A stretch of 64,000 nt of DNA from Puniceibacterium sediminis (GTDB taxonomy: Bacteria; Pseudomonadota; Alphaproteobacteria; Rhodobacterales; Rhodobacteraceae): contig NZ_FZNN01000013.1 in NCBI RefSeq assembly GCF_900188035.1, forward strand, positions 62,001 to 126,000, written 5' to 3'. The notes beneath the pieces were generated by a model. That model ran no database searches. It was given only the letters and a program-made list of their open reading frames with translations, and was not told the DNA's origin. This document shows, in pieces, positions 10,055 to 19,293 of the stretch. The number at the start of each line of letters is the position of its first letter. The stretch's first letter is position 1. Both the position numbers and the translations under genes were made by a program.

Positions 10055-11392
10055 TTAGCTCTCGGAACCTTTGACGGAGTGGCCCAGCAGCGGGATCTTG
10101 CGTGGCAGATAAATGACCGCCCTTGTGCCCGAGGTTCCCGAGCTTATGCCAAATCCGCCATCAAGTTCCCGCGCGATGCCCAGGACCATGGCAAGGCCCA
10201 GCCCCGAGCCCTTGCCAACCGGCTTGGTGGTAAAGAACGGCTCGACCACATGCGGCAACAGCTTTGCCGGAATGCCCTCGCCAGTATCCTTGACCGAAAT
10301 GGCCACGTGCGGGCCTGCGGGCAGAAACGTTCCGTCGGCCAGAAGGATGGGAGAGGACAGCGAAACCGCACTCGCACCGATTACCAGCTTTCCACCGTCA
10401 GGCATGGCATCCACAGCATTCACCACCAGATTTGTGATCGCCATAGACAGCTGGGTCCGGTCGGCCATTACATACAAGCTCTCTTCGGTGTGGCGCAGTT
10501 CGACCTGAATCATTCCGGTGATCACCCCCCCCGCGCGCCGCAGTACGTCGTCCAGAAGCTCGGCGCACTCCTGTAGAGCGAGCCTCATAGGTTCCTTGCG
10601 GGCATATATCATCAATTGCCGAACCGTCCGCGCGGCCTCGGTCGCTGCGGTCTGCGCGGTATCGATATTGGCTTCACGCTCTGCCAGGTCGTCTACTTCA
10701 CGCAACAGTTCAAGACTGCCCAGAATGGCTGTCAGCTTGTTGTTGAAATCATGAGCGACCCCACCAGCAAGCTGTCCGACCGCCGCCATCTTCTGTGCCT
10801 GCGATGACCGGCGCGCTGATTCCTGAGCCGCCAGCCGGTTTTGCCGCGCTACCCGAAGCGCCTCGGCAAAATACCCCATCAATGCCAATCCCGAAATAAC
10901 GACCCCCGCCTGCGCAATCGCGTTATCTAATTGGGGTACCACGCGTGCCAAAAGCGCCAGTAAGAAAAAGGATACCACCGCCACTTCGCCCACCACCATG
11001 AGCGGCGTGGTGTCACTGCGTCGAACCAAAAAGACAAGAATACAGCCGATCAGCGCTGCACCGACGATGGTCAGCGCCTTGTCATCCTGGGTGACAAGAT
11101 AGCTCGGCATCCAGAGATAGCTGATCAGAACAAGTAGAAATAGCCCCCCAGCAATCAACGTGTCACGTTTCTTGATCGTGCCGTGTTCCGACAGGAAGCA
11201 GGTCCTTAGAAACAGGAAATAGGCAAGATGCGCGCCACTGAAGCCAAGCCCCCACAGCAGCGCGCTAGCCCAGGTGGTATAAAAATATAGCAAGACGCAA
11301 CCGCCAAGGACACCAGAGACCCGGACGACGAATTCCCACTTCTCACCGTACTCGAGTTCATAGAGCCGGTTGATTTCATCTTTATCGTCCAA
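10055..11392 (-). CDS. Membrane sensor histidine kinase (orphan)
   Basis: A 445-residue histidine kinase. The first about 185 residues contain about six hydrophobic segments in pairs with short loops, a multi-pass sensor domain with no PAS or HAMP that I recognise. HisKA follows with VAHDFNNKLTAILGS (phospho-His near residue 214), then the ATPase domain with the N box (VVNAVDAMPDGG), DTGEGIP and a GKGSGLGLAMV G box. A TTG start at 11392 is used, with AGGA upstream; no ATG fits. No response regulator lies adjacent, so the partner is unknown. The AT-rich palindrome at 11482-11500 is about 90 nt upstream. Confidence 0.85.
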   Translation of the reverse strand: MDDKDEINRLYELEYGEKWEFVVRVSGVLGGCVLLYFYTTWASALLWGLGFSGAHLAYFLFLRTCFLSEHGTIKKRDTLIAGGLFLLVLISYLWMPSYLVTQDDKALTIVGAALIGCILVFLVRRSDTTPLMVVGEVAVVSFFLLALLARVVPQLDNAIAQAGVVISGLALMGYFAEALRVARQNRLAAQESARRSSQAQKMAAVGQLAGGVAHDFNNKLTAILGSLELLREVDDLAEREANIDTAQTAATEAARTVRQLMIYARKEPMRLALQECAELLDDVLRRAGGVITGMIQVELRHTEESLYVMADRTQLSMAITNLVVNAVDAMPDGGKLVIGASAVSLSSPILLADGTFLPAGPHVAISVKDTGEGIPAKLLPHVVEPFFTTKPVGKGSGLGLAMVLGIARELDGGFGISSGTSGTRAVIYLPRKIPLLGHSVKGSES

Positions 11393-11970
11393 GTCGGGTC
11401 CTGAACCTAGCTCAATTGGCGGATGACCATCACAGCAGAACGGCCACCAAAATATTATCGACTTTCATAAGCCTGCTAAGATTTTTTGAAGATCAAAAAA
11501 ATTCTGGCGACAAAAGGAGAGACGATCTCTTAATCTTCCTTTTGTGAGCGGTATTTTCCGGGACGTCCAGCCCGTTTGGAAAACGGCATTGAATTTCTCT
11601 CCTAATGCAGCGTGGAATCGGATCCCCACCGATCGGCACTCAGGACTCCACCTGCAGAATGCGGCAGTCGTGCGGGGCACCTCGCGGCATTTATCAAAGG
11701 CGTTGCCCCCCGATTTCGTGCGAGGTCTCTGATTTCTGAAGCGCCGGTTTCGCTTTCTGTGTTTAGGCAGGCGGTCCGGCCGGTTGCCAGTTTCGGGTTT
11801 TGCCTAGCCAGCGTTCCGGCTTTTGTAGCAATGCTTGGAATCCTGCCACAGCTCCTCGATGCCCACTGTTTTTTGCATTCCACCAACACGTCCCGCCGCC
11901 AGAGCAGACAAACGCGCAAATGCAACCTTGCCACTGGCACCGCCCGCGCCATCGCAGTATGACAGGCGTC
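11393..11970. other. Gene-poor intergenic region
   Basis: About 580 nt between two divergent genes. I see no gene I can support. The only clear structure is an AT-rich inverted repeat, TTTTTTGA (11482-11489) and TCAAAAAA (11493-11500). A 19-codon minus-strand reading frame at about 11530-11589 has an AGGAGAG upstream but no recognisable product. The rest looks like unconstrained sequence or worn-out coding DNA. Confidence 0.5.
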
Positions 11971-12741
11971 ATGCTGAACCAGACCCTTCACGGCACGCCC
12001 ACGGGCAAGCCGCCGCTTATCATCGTGCACGGGCTTTACGGCTCTGCGCGCAACTGGGGTATCATCGCCAAACGTCTGTCAGATGACAGGCAGGTGATCG
12101 CCGTGGACCTGCGTAATCACGGCGACAGCCCCTGGACCGATAGCCACACCTACCACGACATGGCCGATGATCTGGCCAAGGTGATCGCAGCGCATGGCGG
12201 CACAGCCGACGTTCTGGGCCATTCTATGGGTGGCAAGGCGGCGATGGTGCTGGCGCTGACCTATCCCGAGAGCGTTGGCCGCCTGATCGTCGCCGACATC
12301 GCGCCGGTCGCCTATGATCACAGTCAGCTCCAGCACGTGCATGCAATGAAGGCCGTGGACCTGTCGCAGGTCGAACGTAGATCGGATGCCATAGCGCAGC
12401 TGGCCGAACATGTGCCGGACCCCGCCCTGCAGGCATTCTTCACCCAGTCTCTGGACGTAAAGGAAAAGCGCTGGAAGCTGAACCTTGACCTGTTGGCGCA
12501 GGAAATGCCCGGGATTCTGGACTTTCCCACGGTCGACGCCACCTTCGACCACCCGACGCTGTTCCTGTCGGGCGCAAACTCCGACTATGTCAAACCGGAA
12601 TACCGCCCGGCCATCCGCGCCCTGTTCCCTAAGGCGCGCTTTGCCAAGATCCCGGGCACAACTCACTATCTGCATGCCGAAAAGCCCCGCGAATTTGAAG
12701 CATCGGTGCGTGCCTTCCTTGATTTCAGTGACACCGACTGA
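11971..12741 (+). CDS. Alpha/beta hydrolase (YbfF-like esterase)
   Basis: A 256-residue single-domain alpha/beta hydrolase close to the YbfF esterase group. It shows the oxyanion-hole segment LIIVHGLYGSARNW, a VDLRNHGDS motif, the nucleophile elbow LGHSMGGKAA (Ser near residue 90), an acid in the FLSGANSDYV region and the catalytic His in GTTHYLHAEKP. The start at 11971 (MLNQTLHG) matches the usual family N-terminus; an ATG 12 nt earlier is also possible. The substrate cannot be read from sequence; short acyl esters or thioesters are typical. Confidence 0.88.
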   Translation: MLNQTLHGTPTGKPPLIIVHGLYGSARNWGIIAKRLSDDRQVIAVDLRNHGDSPWTDSHTYHDMADDLAKVIAAHGGTADVLGHSMGGKAAMVLALTYPESVGRLIVADIAPVAYDHSQLQHVHAMKAVDLSQVERRSDAIAQLAEHVPDPALQAFFTQSLDVKEKRWKLNLDLLAQEMPGILDFPTVDATFDHPTLFLSGANSDYVKPEYRPAIRALFPKARFAKIPGTTHYLHAEKPREFEASVRAFLDFSDTD

Positions 12742-13461
12742 GCGGCTAGCTACGGATTTTGATTTGCGATAACGGCCAATCCATCTTGGCTAAGATGCGC
12801 CGCACAGGCTTGGTGACACCGATGGCATGCGACACGTTCCGAGGGCTGGTCGCGGGATTTCGGACCAGTTTCTAAGCTTTGGAAAATGATGAGTCGCCGA
12901 CCTGAGATGACGAAACGCAAGCGCTATATTGGCGGGCTATATTGGCGGGTTGTGGATGCAAAAGTTTCTCAAGACTCTCACCTAGCACCACGTCACTGGC
13001 GCCGCCCTGCCAGACCCTACCCATGAGACCGCGACGCCCGGCTTGAACGACTCCGTCGGCCGCCGCAAACAAAAAGGCCCGGATCAGGGCTACACCCCAT
13101 TACCCGTGTAAACCCATCGCAGACACTTGCAGTGTCCGGGTGTCTATGACGCCACCGACGCCACGTTCAGTATATCCAGAACCCCGTATTGGACTGTCCG
13201 CAAACCGTCAGACAGGTTGTTCAAAGCTAGTCGCGAACAGCCACCGCGCGGAGAACCGTTGGGACGCGTCGATGGCGTCGAGGATGGAGTGACCCGTATC
13301 TTAGCAATCCGTGCGGCTGTAAATGTCGGCACAGGTCTTCCGTTGCAGCGTCGGAAAATCCTGCCTCTGCGTTCTCTTAGCGTTGGAAAGAATAACCCAA
13401 ATACCTCAGGTTTCTTCCCTTTCCAAATACGCACAAAAATCTCGAAGCCGAGGCAAAGATC
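12742..13461. other. 720-nt gene-poor region with possible integrase remnant and tandem duplication
   Basis: No intact gene is supported here. Around 12783-12875 on the plus strand, a short reading (KMRRTGLVTP, then DTFRGLVAG) loosely resembles the MRRMGRGDVTVHGFRSTFRDW region of phage-type tyrosine recombinases, so it may be a worn integrase fragment. At 12923-12948 a 13-nt unit GCTATATTGGCGG is duplicated in tandem. Short reading frames elsewhere have neither good start signals nor family similarity. The region may be the scar of a lost mobile element. Confidence 0.3.
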
Positions 13462-13806
13462 TCAATACCCGGTACAACTGCGTTCTGCCTGCGCGGCAAA
13501 GGCCTTGTAGCGCAGCCAAAGATTTTCGTGGTTGTTCCGATCCGACTGGCGGATCTCTTGCGCACGATTGGGATCCTTGAAGAAGGTAACCGCGATGCGC
13601 TGATCCTGGCTGGTCAGCTCGCGATCCGCCACGGTCTGGATGCAGCCACACAACTGCGGATTGCGCGCCTTGCGGTCAGACGCCATGCAGGCCCGGCTGA
13701 TCGGTCCCGAGGACAACTTTGTCACCTGGCCATAACTGCTTGACCGGTTGCCTCCGCCACACCCGGCCAGAATCGCCAGCACCGCCACTCCAAAGAGTAT
13801 CCTCAT
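13462..13806 (-). CDS. Small predicted lipoprotein, function unknown
   Basis: A 114-residue protein with a clear lipoprotein signal: MRILFGVAVLAILAGC, lipobox LAGC with Cys16. The mature part has a conserved-looking core with LCGCIQ, ADRELTSQDQR, FFKDPNRAQEIRQSDR and a final Cys, giving three further cysteines that could form disulfides. I recall similar small lipoproteins in other Rhodobacteraceae but know no tested function. The start MRILF is chosen over an upstream Met because it begins the signal peptide directly. Confidence 0.75.
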   Translation of the reverse strand: MRILFGVAVLAILAGCGGGNRSSSYGQVTKLSSGPISRACMASDRKARNPQLCGCIQTVADRELTSQDQRIAVTFFKDPNRAQEIRQSDRNNHENLWLRYKAFAAQAERSCTGY

Positions 13807-13942
13807 CACATCTGCCCCTGACCTGCCCATATCACAAACCCGTGCCCGAGGGTTGCTCCCCCTGTTCCACGCGCTCCATGCCTCAAAGCCATCTATAACC
13901 CAAGAAAGGCCGCAGGTTCAATTCACGTTTACCGCAGGCCCC

Positions 13943-13994
13943 GTAGGGTGCGCATTCATTGCGCACCTCCCTCGTAGGGCGGGGTTCACCCCGC
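13943..13994. repeat. Pair of GTAGGG-headed hairpins
   Basis: Two adjacent units each begin GTAGGG and fold. Unit 1 has stem GGTGCGCA (13947-13954) with TGCGCACC (13960-13967). Unit 2 has stem GCGGGGT (13979-13985) with ACCCCGC (13988-13994). This GTAGGG-plus-hairpin form is the style of dispersed intergenic repeats in many proteobacteria. Here it lies directly after the stop of the 14002-15297 gene and may also end its transcript. Confidence 0.55.
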
Positions 13995-14001
13995 AACTCT
14001 T

Positions 14002-15297
14002 TCAAACTTCTCTCACAGGATTGTCCGGCAACATGGTCTCCGGCGCTGGGACCGGGTTTTCGTCCCCGAAAATCGCGTCGCGCAAAGCAATAATATTTTC
14101 AAGCCTTTGCTGCATGCCAAATTCGTCGCCTGAAACGAACCACAGTCCTCCGCAGAGCGCCGCATACAGCTTCCAATCCCCAAGGCTCGATGCCGCCTGT
14201 CTTAGAAACGCTTTCGAAAATACTGTTGGATTGGCCGTTTGCGCCTTGGCCAACTCTGTTTCAAGCAGCGATACCTTTGCGTTCAGCCGCCCAATCTCCT
14301 CGCGCAGCTTCTGTTCACTCTCTGGTGTGTGCACGTCGTGGCGCAAAACCGCACTGATCCGCAGCAGCGACTTTGGCACAGACTGCAGCGGCAAAAACGT
14401 CTCCGGCACCTGATTGGCCCCGGTTTGGCTATAAAACCGCTCGAAGGCATCCGAGATATCTACAGACAGCTTTTGGCATTGAATGGATCCAATAACCTTG
14501 TTCGCCAGCAATCGCTCAAGTGACCTGGGTTCAAATGCTTCCTGTCTGGGCTCTTGATCAGAGAACCGCTTTGCAAACTCCGCCTCAATCCTCGCAATCT
14601 CCTCAGCCACAGCCTGTGGCCCCGCGTCCCAGACTTCGGGCTCTATCAGTGCGACCTGCAATTGCAGGTCCCAATCCATCGGGGTGCCCTGCAACATGCC
14701 TGCGTACCAATCCCGCCAGAACGCCCAAAGCCCGTCCGGGTCCGGCAAGCCCGCGAAAGTCTCCCATTCCGAAAGCAGAGATTGTACCGGCGTAACGTAG
14801 GGCCACAGACTCTGACTGAAAACAGCCAGATAGCCGTCTGTTTGGCCACTTTCAGCATCCTTGTAGTCGGCGTAGTTGGCGGCCGAGTAGGCGGCGGAGT
14901 CAACAGAGTGAACGGACGAAGCGACAGCGTCGGCGGAGCGAATGGAGGAGAGAGAAGCGGAGTTAGCAGCGAAGAAAGCGGCAGAGTGCGCGGCAGCTGT
15001 GGCGGAGTATGCGACGTTGAGGAGGGATTTAGCGGCGGAGCGAGCCGTGTTTTCAACGCTGCTCATATCTGGGGTATGACATGTGATCGCAACCCAGGAT
15101 AATAGGTTCGCCCGAAGGCAAGCGAGAACAAAGTCTTTTCCGTCAATTGCCCCAACCTTTTGATCAACCTCGGCCATGGCCGCCGGCAGCCTGCGCAGAC
15201 TGGCCCGCGCCGCGATCATCCGGATCATCTGCAGGTCCTGCGTTTTCAGCCACGCCTCTAGCTGTTCGTCATTCTCGATCTTCTGAAATTCCGCCAC
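14002..15297 (-). CDS. Alanine/serine-repeat protein of unknown function
   Basis: A 431-residue protein I cannot name. The GTG start at 15297 has AAGGTGG upstream and begins VAEFQKIENDEQLEAWLK. Residues about 1-80 are ordinary helical sequence. Residues about 80-145 are a low-complexity run of S/A/Y units (for example SAAKSLL, SAAFFAANSAS, SVDSAAYSAANYAD). A tryptophan-rich block follows (FWRDWYAGMLQGTPMDW, then VALIEPEVWDAGP) that recalls a module seen in other alphaproteobacterial hypothetical proteins. A coiled coil (EQKLREEIGRLNAKVSLLE) and a C-terminal segment WKLYAALCGGLWFVSG come last. It has no signal peptide. It is divergent from lepA with only 51 nt between starts. The repeat DNA is strikingly purine-rich on the plus strand (about 14880-15055). 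Confidence 0.75.
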   Translation of the reverse strand: MAEFQKIENDEQLEAWLKTQDLQMIRMIAARASLRRLPAAMAEVDQKVGAIDGKDFVLACLRANLLSWVAITCHTPDMSSVENTARSAAKSLLNVAYSATAAAHSAAFFAANSASLSSIRSADAVASSVHSVDSAAYSAANYADYKDAESGQTDGYLAVFSQSLWPYVTPVQSLLSEWETFAGLPDPDGLWAFWRDWYAGMLQGTPMDWDLQLQVALIEPEVWDAGPQAVAEEIARIEAEFAKRFSDQEPRQEAFEPRSLERLLANKVIGSIQCQKLSVDISDAFERFYSQTGANQVPETFLPLQSVPKSLLRISAVLRHDVHTPESEQKLREEIGRLNAKVSLLETELAKAQTANPTVFSKAFLRQAASSLGDWKLYAALCGGLWFVSGDEFGMQQRLENIIALRDAIFGDENPVPAPETMLPDNPVREV

Positions 15298-15348
15298 GCC
15301 GCAATGCCACCTTGACCAAGCCACAAAAGCCTTACATATCCCTCGACC

Positions 15349-17151
15349 ATGACCCAGCTCAGCCATATCCGCAACTTCTCCATCGTCGCCCATATCGACC
15401 ACGGGAAATCCACCCTGGCCGACCGGCTGATCCAATCCACAAACACCGTCACCGCGCGGGAGATGAAGGAACAGCTTCTCGACTCGATGGATATCGAGCG
15501 CGAGCGCGGCATCACGATCAAGGCGAACACCGTCCGCATCGAATACAAGGCCGAGGATGGCGAAACATACATCCTCAACCTGATCGACACCCCCGGACAC
15601 GTCGACTTTGCCTACGAGGTCTCCCGCTCCATGCGCGCGGTCGAAGGATCCTTGCTGGTGGTTGACGCCACGCAGGGGGTCGAGGCGCAGACGCTGGCCA
15701 ACGTCTACACCGCCATCGACGCCAATCACGAAATCGTCCCGGTCCTAAACAAGATCGACCTGCCCGCGGCCGAGGTTGAGCGTGTCAAGGAACAGATCGA
15801 GGATGTCATCGGCATCGACGCCTCTGACTCTTGCCTCATCTCGGCCAAGACCGGCGTCGGCATCCCCAGCGTGCTTGAGGCTATCGTCAAACGCCTGCCC
15901 CCGCCCAAAGAAGGCGATCCCGACAAGCCGCTCAAGGCGATGCTGGTCGACAGCAAATACGACCCCTATCTGGGTGTTGTGGTCATCGTGCGCGTCATCG
16001 ATGGCGTGCTGAAAAAGGGCCAGCGCATCAAGATGATGAAGACCGGCGGCACCTATGACATCGACCGCATCGGCGTCTATCGCCCCGCGATGATGGAGGT
16101 CAAGGAACTCGGCCCCGGCGAAATCGGCTATATCACCGCGCAGATCAAACAGGTCCGCGACACCCGCGTCGGCGACACGATCACCACCGAAAAGAAGGGC
16201 TGCGAGACACCCCTGCCCGGCTTCAAACCGTCGATTCCGGTGGTTTTCTGCGGCCTGTTCCCGGTCGATGCCAATGACTTTGAAGACATGCGCGACGCGA
16301 TCGAGAAACTCTCGCTCAACGACGCATCGTTTACCTCTGAAATGGAAACCTCTGCCGCGCTTGGCTTTGGCTTCCGCTGCGGCTTCCTTGGGCTGTTGCA
16401 CCTCGAAGTCGTGCGTGACCGGCTGGAACGCGAATACGACATCGACCTGATCACCACCGCGCCGTCGGTCATCTACAAGATTTTCCTGCGCGACGGGTCA
16501 GAGATAGAACTGCACAACCCCGCCGACATGCCCGATCCGTCGACCATCGACCACATCGAGGAACCGCGGATCAAGGCATCGATCCTCGTGCCTGACGACT
16601 ATCTTGGCGATGTGCTGAAGCTGTGCCAGGATCGGCGGGGCGAACAGCTTGACCTTACCTATGTCGGCGCCCGCGCGATGGTGGTCTATGACCTGCCGCT
16701 GAACGAAGTGGTCTTTGACTTCTACGACCGCCTGAAATCGGTGAGCAAGGGCTATGCCTCCTTTGACTACCAGATGATCGGCTACCGCGAAGATTACCTT
16801 GTCAAGATGCAGATCCTTGTGAATGACGAACCTGTCGATGCCCTTTCGACCATGGTCCATCGCGACCGGGCCGAGATGCGCGGGCGCGCTATGGTTGAAA
16901 AGCTCAAGGATCTGATCCCCCGCCACATGTTCAAGATCCCGATCCAGGCGGCCATCGGCGGCAAGGTCATCGCACGTGAAACCCTTGCCGCGATGCGCAA
17001 GGACGTGACGGCCAAGTGTTATGGCGGCGACGCCTCGCGCAAGAAGAAGCTGCTGGAAAAGCAGAAGGCCGGTAAGAAACGGATGCGCCAGTTTGGCAAG
17101 GTGGACATCCCCCAAGAGGCGTTCATTTCCGCCCTCAAGATGGACAGCTGA
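15349..17151 (+). CDS. lepA: Elongation factor 4 (back-translocating GTPase)
   Basis: Ribosome-bound GTPase that acts on stalled or mistranslocated ribosomes. The 600-residue length is standard. G-domain motifs are intact: [14 protein letters not shown] near residue 15, [14 protein letters not shown] near 83 and NKIDLP. The LepA-specific C-terminal domain ends in [16 protein letters not shown]. The ATG at 15349 follows closely on the divergent start of the Ala/Ser-rich gene, so the 51-nt gap must serve both. Confidence 0.97.
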   Translation: MTQLSHIRNFSIVAHIDHGKSTLADRLIQSTNTVTAREMKEQLLDSMDIERERGITIKANTVRIEYKAEDGETYILNLIDTPGHVDFAYEVSRSMRAVEGSLLVVDATQGVEAQTLANVYTAIDANHEIVPVLNKIDLPAAEVERVKEQIEDVIGIDASDSCLISAKTGVGIPSVLEAIVKRLPPPKEGDPDKPLKAMLVDSKYDPYLGVVVIVRVIDGVLKKGQRIKMMKTGGTYDIDRIGVYRPAMMEVKELGPGEIGYITAQIKQVRDTRVGDTITTEKKGCETPLPGFKPSIPVVFCGLFPVDANDFEDMRDAIEKLSLNDASFTSEMETSAALGFGFRCGFLGLLHLEVVRDRLEREYDIDLITTAPSVIYKIFLRDGSEIELHNPADMPDPSTIDHIEEPRIKASILVPDDYLGDVLKLCQDRRGEQLDLTYVGARAMVVYDLPLNEVVFDFYDRLKSVSKGYASFDYQMIGYREDYLVKMQILVNDEPVDALSTMVHRDRAEMRGRAMVEKLKDLIPRHMFKIPIQAAIGGKVIARETLAAMRKDVTAKCYGGDASRKKKLLEKQKAGKKRMRQFGKVDIPQEAFISALKMDS

Positions 17152-17234
17152 CCTACCATTTCGTGATCGCATGCCCCTGCCCGGCGCGCCCCGTCTGCAT
17201 TAGACTGGCGTAAAAAACCCGAGCAGGAGCCGAT

Positions 17235-17897
17235 ATGCGCCCGATTCTGACCCTTGTACTGATACTGGCGACCCAGCCCGCCTGGGCCGCCGTCTGCGAC
17301 TACCGGCCCAGCATCATCGCGGGCAAGGCCGGTGCGGCGGCGCGCGGCGGCACTGGCGCCCTCGTCGGGGCTGCGGGTGCAGGGGTCCGCGCAGCAGGGG
17401 CCTACACGCTCCAGCACCCGCAAACCGGCCTTAGCATGATCGGCAGCGCCGTCAGTACGGCCACCGCCGCCAGCGCGAGCATGGCAAGCGGTGCGGGCGG
17501 CGCACTGGGCACAGCCGCAGCCATCGCCACGGCCCCGGTCACCATCCTCATCGCCGGGGCCACTGCGGTCGCCATGGGCGGGTACGAGGGCGCCTGTTAT
17601 TTGGGGGATGAGCGGATCACCGACATCGTGCAGATCACGGCGATCCTGCAGAACCTGTCAGACAACTCCGACCCCGCCCTGTTCGCGCTGATCCCCTGGG
17701 GAGCCAGTTATACGGACGGCGACGGAGAGAATGTCACCGCAGATCAGGCCCGCATCCGTGTCGGCTCGGCTGCCGGGGACGCGGCGTTCTACAACCTCGC
17801 CGACCTTTACATTGTCAATTCCATGCTGATGAACCGCGACCGCGGAAGGGATACGGCCATTGGGACTGTGGGATTGCAGGTCGTTGATGTGGAGTGA
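17235..17897 (+). CDS. Secreted glycine/alanine-rich protein, function unknown
   Basis: A 220-residue protein with a clear Sec signal peptide (MRPILTLVLILATQPAWA, cleavage before AVCDYRP). Residues about 30-120 are Gly/Ala-rich with two hydrophobic stretches that could insert into a membrane. The C-terminal part is soluble-looking (NLSDNSDPALFALIPWG, then DAAFYNLADLYIVNSM). Two Cys residues, one near the mature N-terminus and one near residue 120, could pair. AGGAG stands upstream of the ATG. I do not recognise the family; an envelope role is only inferred from the signal. Confidence 0.7.
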   Translation: MRPILTLVLILATQPAWAAVCDYRPSIIAGKAGAAARGGTGALVGAAGAGVRAAGAYTLQHPQTGLSMIGSAVSTATAASASMASGAGGALGTAAAIATAPVTILIAGATAVAMGGYEGACYLGDERITDIVQITAILQNLSDNSDPALFALIPWGASYTDGDGENVTADQARIRVGSAAGDAAFYNLADLYIVNSMLMNRDRGRDTAIGTVGLQVVDVE

Positions 17898-18016
17898 GGC
17901 GCTGTGCCAAGCTGCCCCTGAAATGAAACACGCGCCCGCCCCGAACGTATTTGCGGTGCAAATGCTTCCTCGGGACGAACGCGCAAGTCACGATTTCTGA
18001 TGAAAAAGCGAAGAGA

Positions 18017-18454
18017 TTAGCCTTTTGTGAATTCGACGACAGCCTCAAAGGACCAACCGAAAGCGCCCGTACCAGCGATAGGGAAAGCGCCGATCAGACT
18101 GGACCCGGCATACAGCGTGACGATGCCCGTGGACCAACTGCCGTCGACCTTGGTTCTGCCAGGCTTGCCCAGTATTGCGTCCGGTTTGGCGATGGGGACG
18201 GTAGGGAAGGCAAAGGCACCCGCGAAAAGGCCACTGTGATGGGTGACCTTGGTACTCTTGAAATGAATCTTGCCGAGGGCACCATCCAGATAGGTGATCC
18301 AGCCTTGCAGGTGCCCACCTTCCGGGCCTACGGTGAAAGTCGCCGAGATTGCCGCAACAGCGACATCCAGAGTTGGCGCTGCATTCGCCGCCGCCTGAAG
18401 GTCACTGACTGTCTTCTCCAGCGATCTGGTCATTTCTTTAGTGAATTCCATCAT
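18017..18454 (-). CDS. Hypothetical beta-rich protein
   Basis: A 145-residue protein I do not recognise. The first about 30 residues are helical and polar (MMEFTKEMTRSLEKTVSDLQ). The remainder is Gly-rich with alternating hydrophobics typical of beta sheet (for example GGHLQGWITYLDG, GIVTLYAGSSLIGAFPIAG). There is no signal peptide or membrane span. A good AAAGGA stands before the ATG. It lies alone in a gene-poor, more AT-rich stretch (17.9-19.2 kb) beside a decayed gene, which hints at acquired DNA. A loose resemblance to small secreted beta-barrel proteins is not strong enough to name. Confidence 0.6.
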   Translation of the reverse strand: MMEFTKEMTRSLEKTVSDLQAAANAAPTLDVAVAAISATFTVGPEGGHLQGWITYLDGALGKIHFKSTKVTHHSGLFAGAFAFPTVPIAKPDAILGKPGRTKVDGSWSTGIVTLYAGSSLIGAFPIAGTGAFGWSFEAVVEFTKG

Positions 18455-18702
18455 ATCAATCCTTTGAAAAATTTGAGGTATTAGATTTTAAAATTTAGTC
18501 GTCTCAAAAAAGTGCTCTTATCCTCTCTAAGTAGTACGCGTGAGTCAAGAATTTTATCTGACGTGTATTGAACGGTAATGGCCTGACAGGGTCCGCCTTT
18601 ATCCAATGGCCCGGGTAACGGCTTCCCGCGCGTGGAATAAATCGCACTCCCAAATGAAAAATCGGGCTTACATCAAATGCAAATTCGGATTTCAACCACA
18701 GC

Positions 18703-19145
18703 ATGAAACGCCTCGTTACAGCGATTACCATTACCCTCGCCACCCAAACCGATGCCTGAGGGCAGGCTAATCACCTTGCCACCCACGTTGATCGGAATGC
18801 TCCGCAGGTTATGAACATGGCGTTCAACAACGTTCAGAATGTGGAATCCTGCTTTGCCGAACAGGTGGCACCGTCGTGAGCAAGGTCGTTACCTACTGCC
18901 CCAGCCTGAACATGCTGATCGAAGGTAAAAGCACGCTGGCATAGCGCATCAGAGCCTTGAGCCTTGAGCCTTGAGCCTTGAGCCTTGAGGTGGAGAACCG
19001 GACCTTTTCGGGCTCCGGCAACACGATTTCGGGGATGACCAAGAAGACCGGGCACGACATCTCCCTAACGTCAGAGGCAAAGGTCACACCTGCGGACGTG
19101 GTGCGGCTGATCGGGTTGCAGTGGCAGGGATACGCTTACATCCGT
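18703..19145 (+). pseudogene. Decayed DsrE/DsrF-like sulfur-relay family gene with signal peptide
   Basis: The remains of a periplasmic DsrE-family protein can be read across the whole stretch. A signal peptide MKRLVTAITITLATQTDA is followed by an in-frame TGA (18757-18759). Next come HVDRNAPQVMNMAFNNVQNV and a frameshift near 18864. In the new frame, VVTYCPSLNMLIEGK leads to a TAG (18942-18944), and the expanded heptamer repeat adds another TGA (18972-18974). Then comes the family C-terminus: FSGSGNTISGMTKKTG, TPADVVRLIGLQWQGYAYIR. The normal stop is gone, so the frame runs on to 19361. Four independent lesions make function very unlikely. Confidence 0.8.
18954..18988 (+). repeat. Five tandem copies of heptamer GCCTTGA
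   Basis: Five perfect head-to-tail copies of GCCTTGA sit inside the decayed DsrE-like gene. Two copies alone would encode the expected reading RALSLEVEN. Three extra copies (21 nt) keep the frame but create an in-frame TGA, as the unit itself contains TGA. Slipped-strand expansion is the likely origin. Confidence 0.9.
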
Positions 19146-19293
19146 GCCTGCAGCCATCTCATCAGGGGTCTGCCCCTGCCCGCGCGTGGCCGCTGGCGGA
19201 AACCTGTGACAGTGCACCCGGACATGGGACGGCCTTGCCGCAAGGTTGCAAGGGAACGTCACGTTGCGATTGCCCCACCAACATGCATCGGAA

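Noticed and set aside
11602-12030. 142-codon minus-strand frame, briefly considered as a transposase fragment
   Set aside because: No catalytic or family motif survived inspection, and it overlaps the start of the alpha/beta hydrolase gene.
15298-15729. Upstream extension of the Ala/Ser-rich gene to an ATG at 15729
   Set aside because: The added 144 residues are antisense to the start of lepA. A GTG at 15297 with a good ribosome site explains the start.
18504-18743. 79-codon minus-strand frame upstream of the pseudogene
   Set aside because: No ribosome site and no recognisable sequence; overlaps the signal-peptide region of the DsrE-like remnant.
18954-18988. GCCTTGA repeat as a CRISPR or phase-variation array
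   Set aside because: Units are 7 nt with no spacers, and the gene has other fatal lesions, so switching could not restore function.
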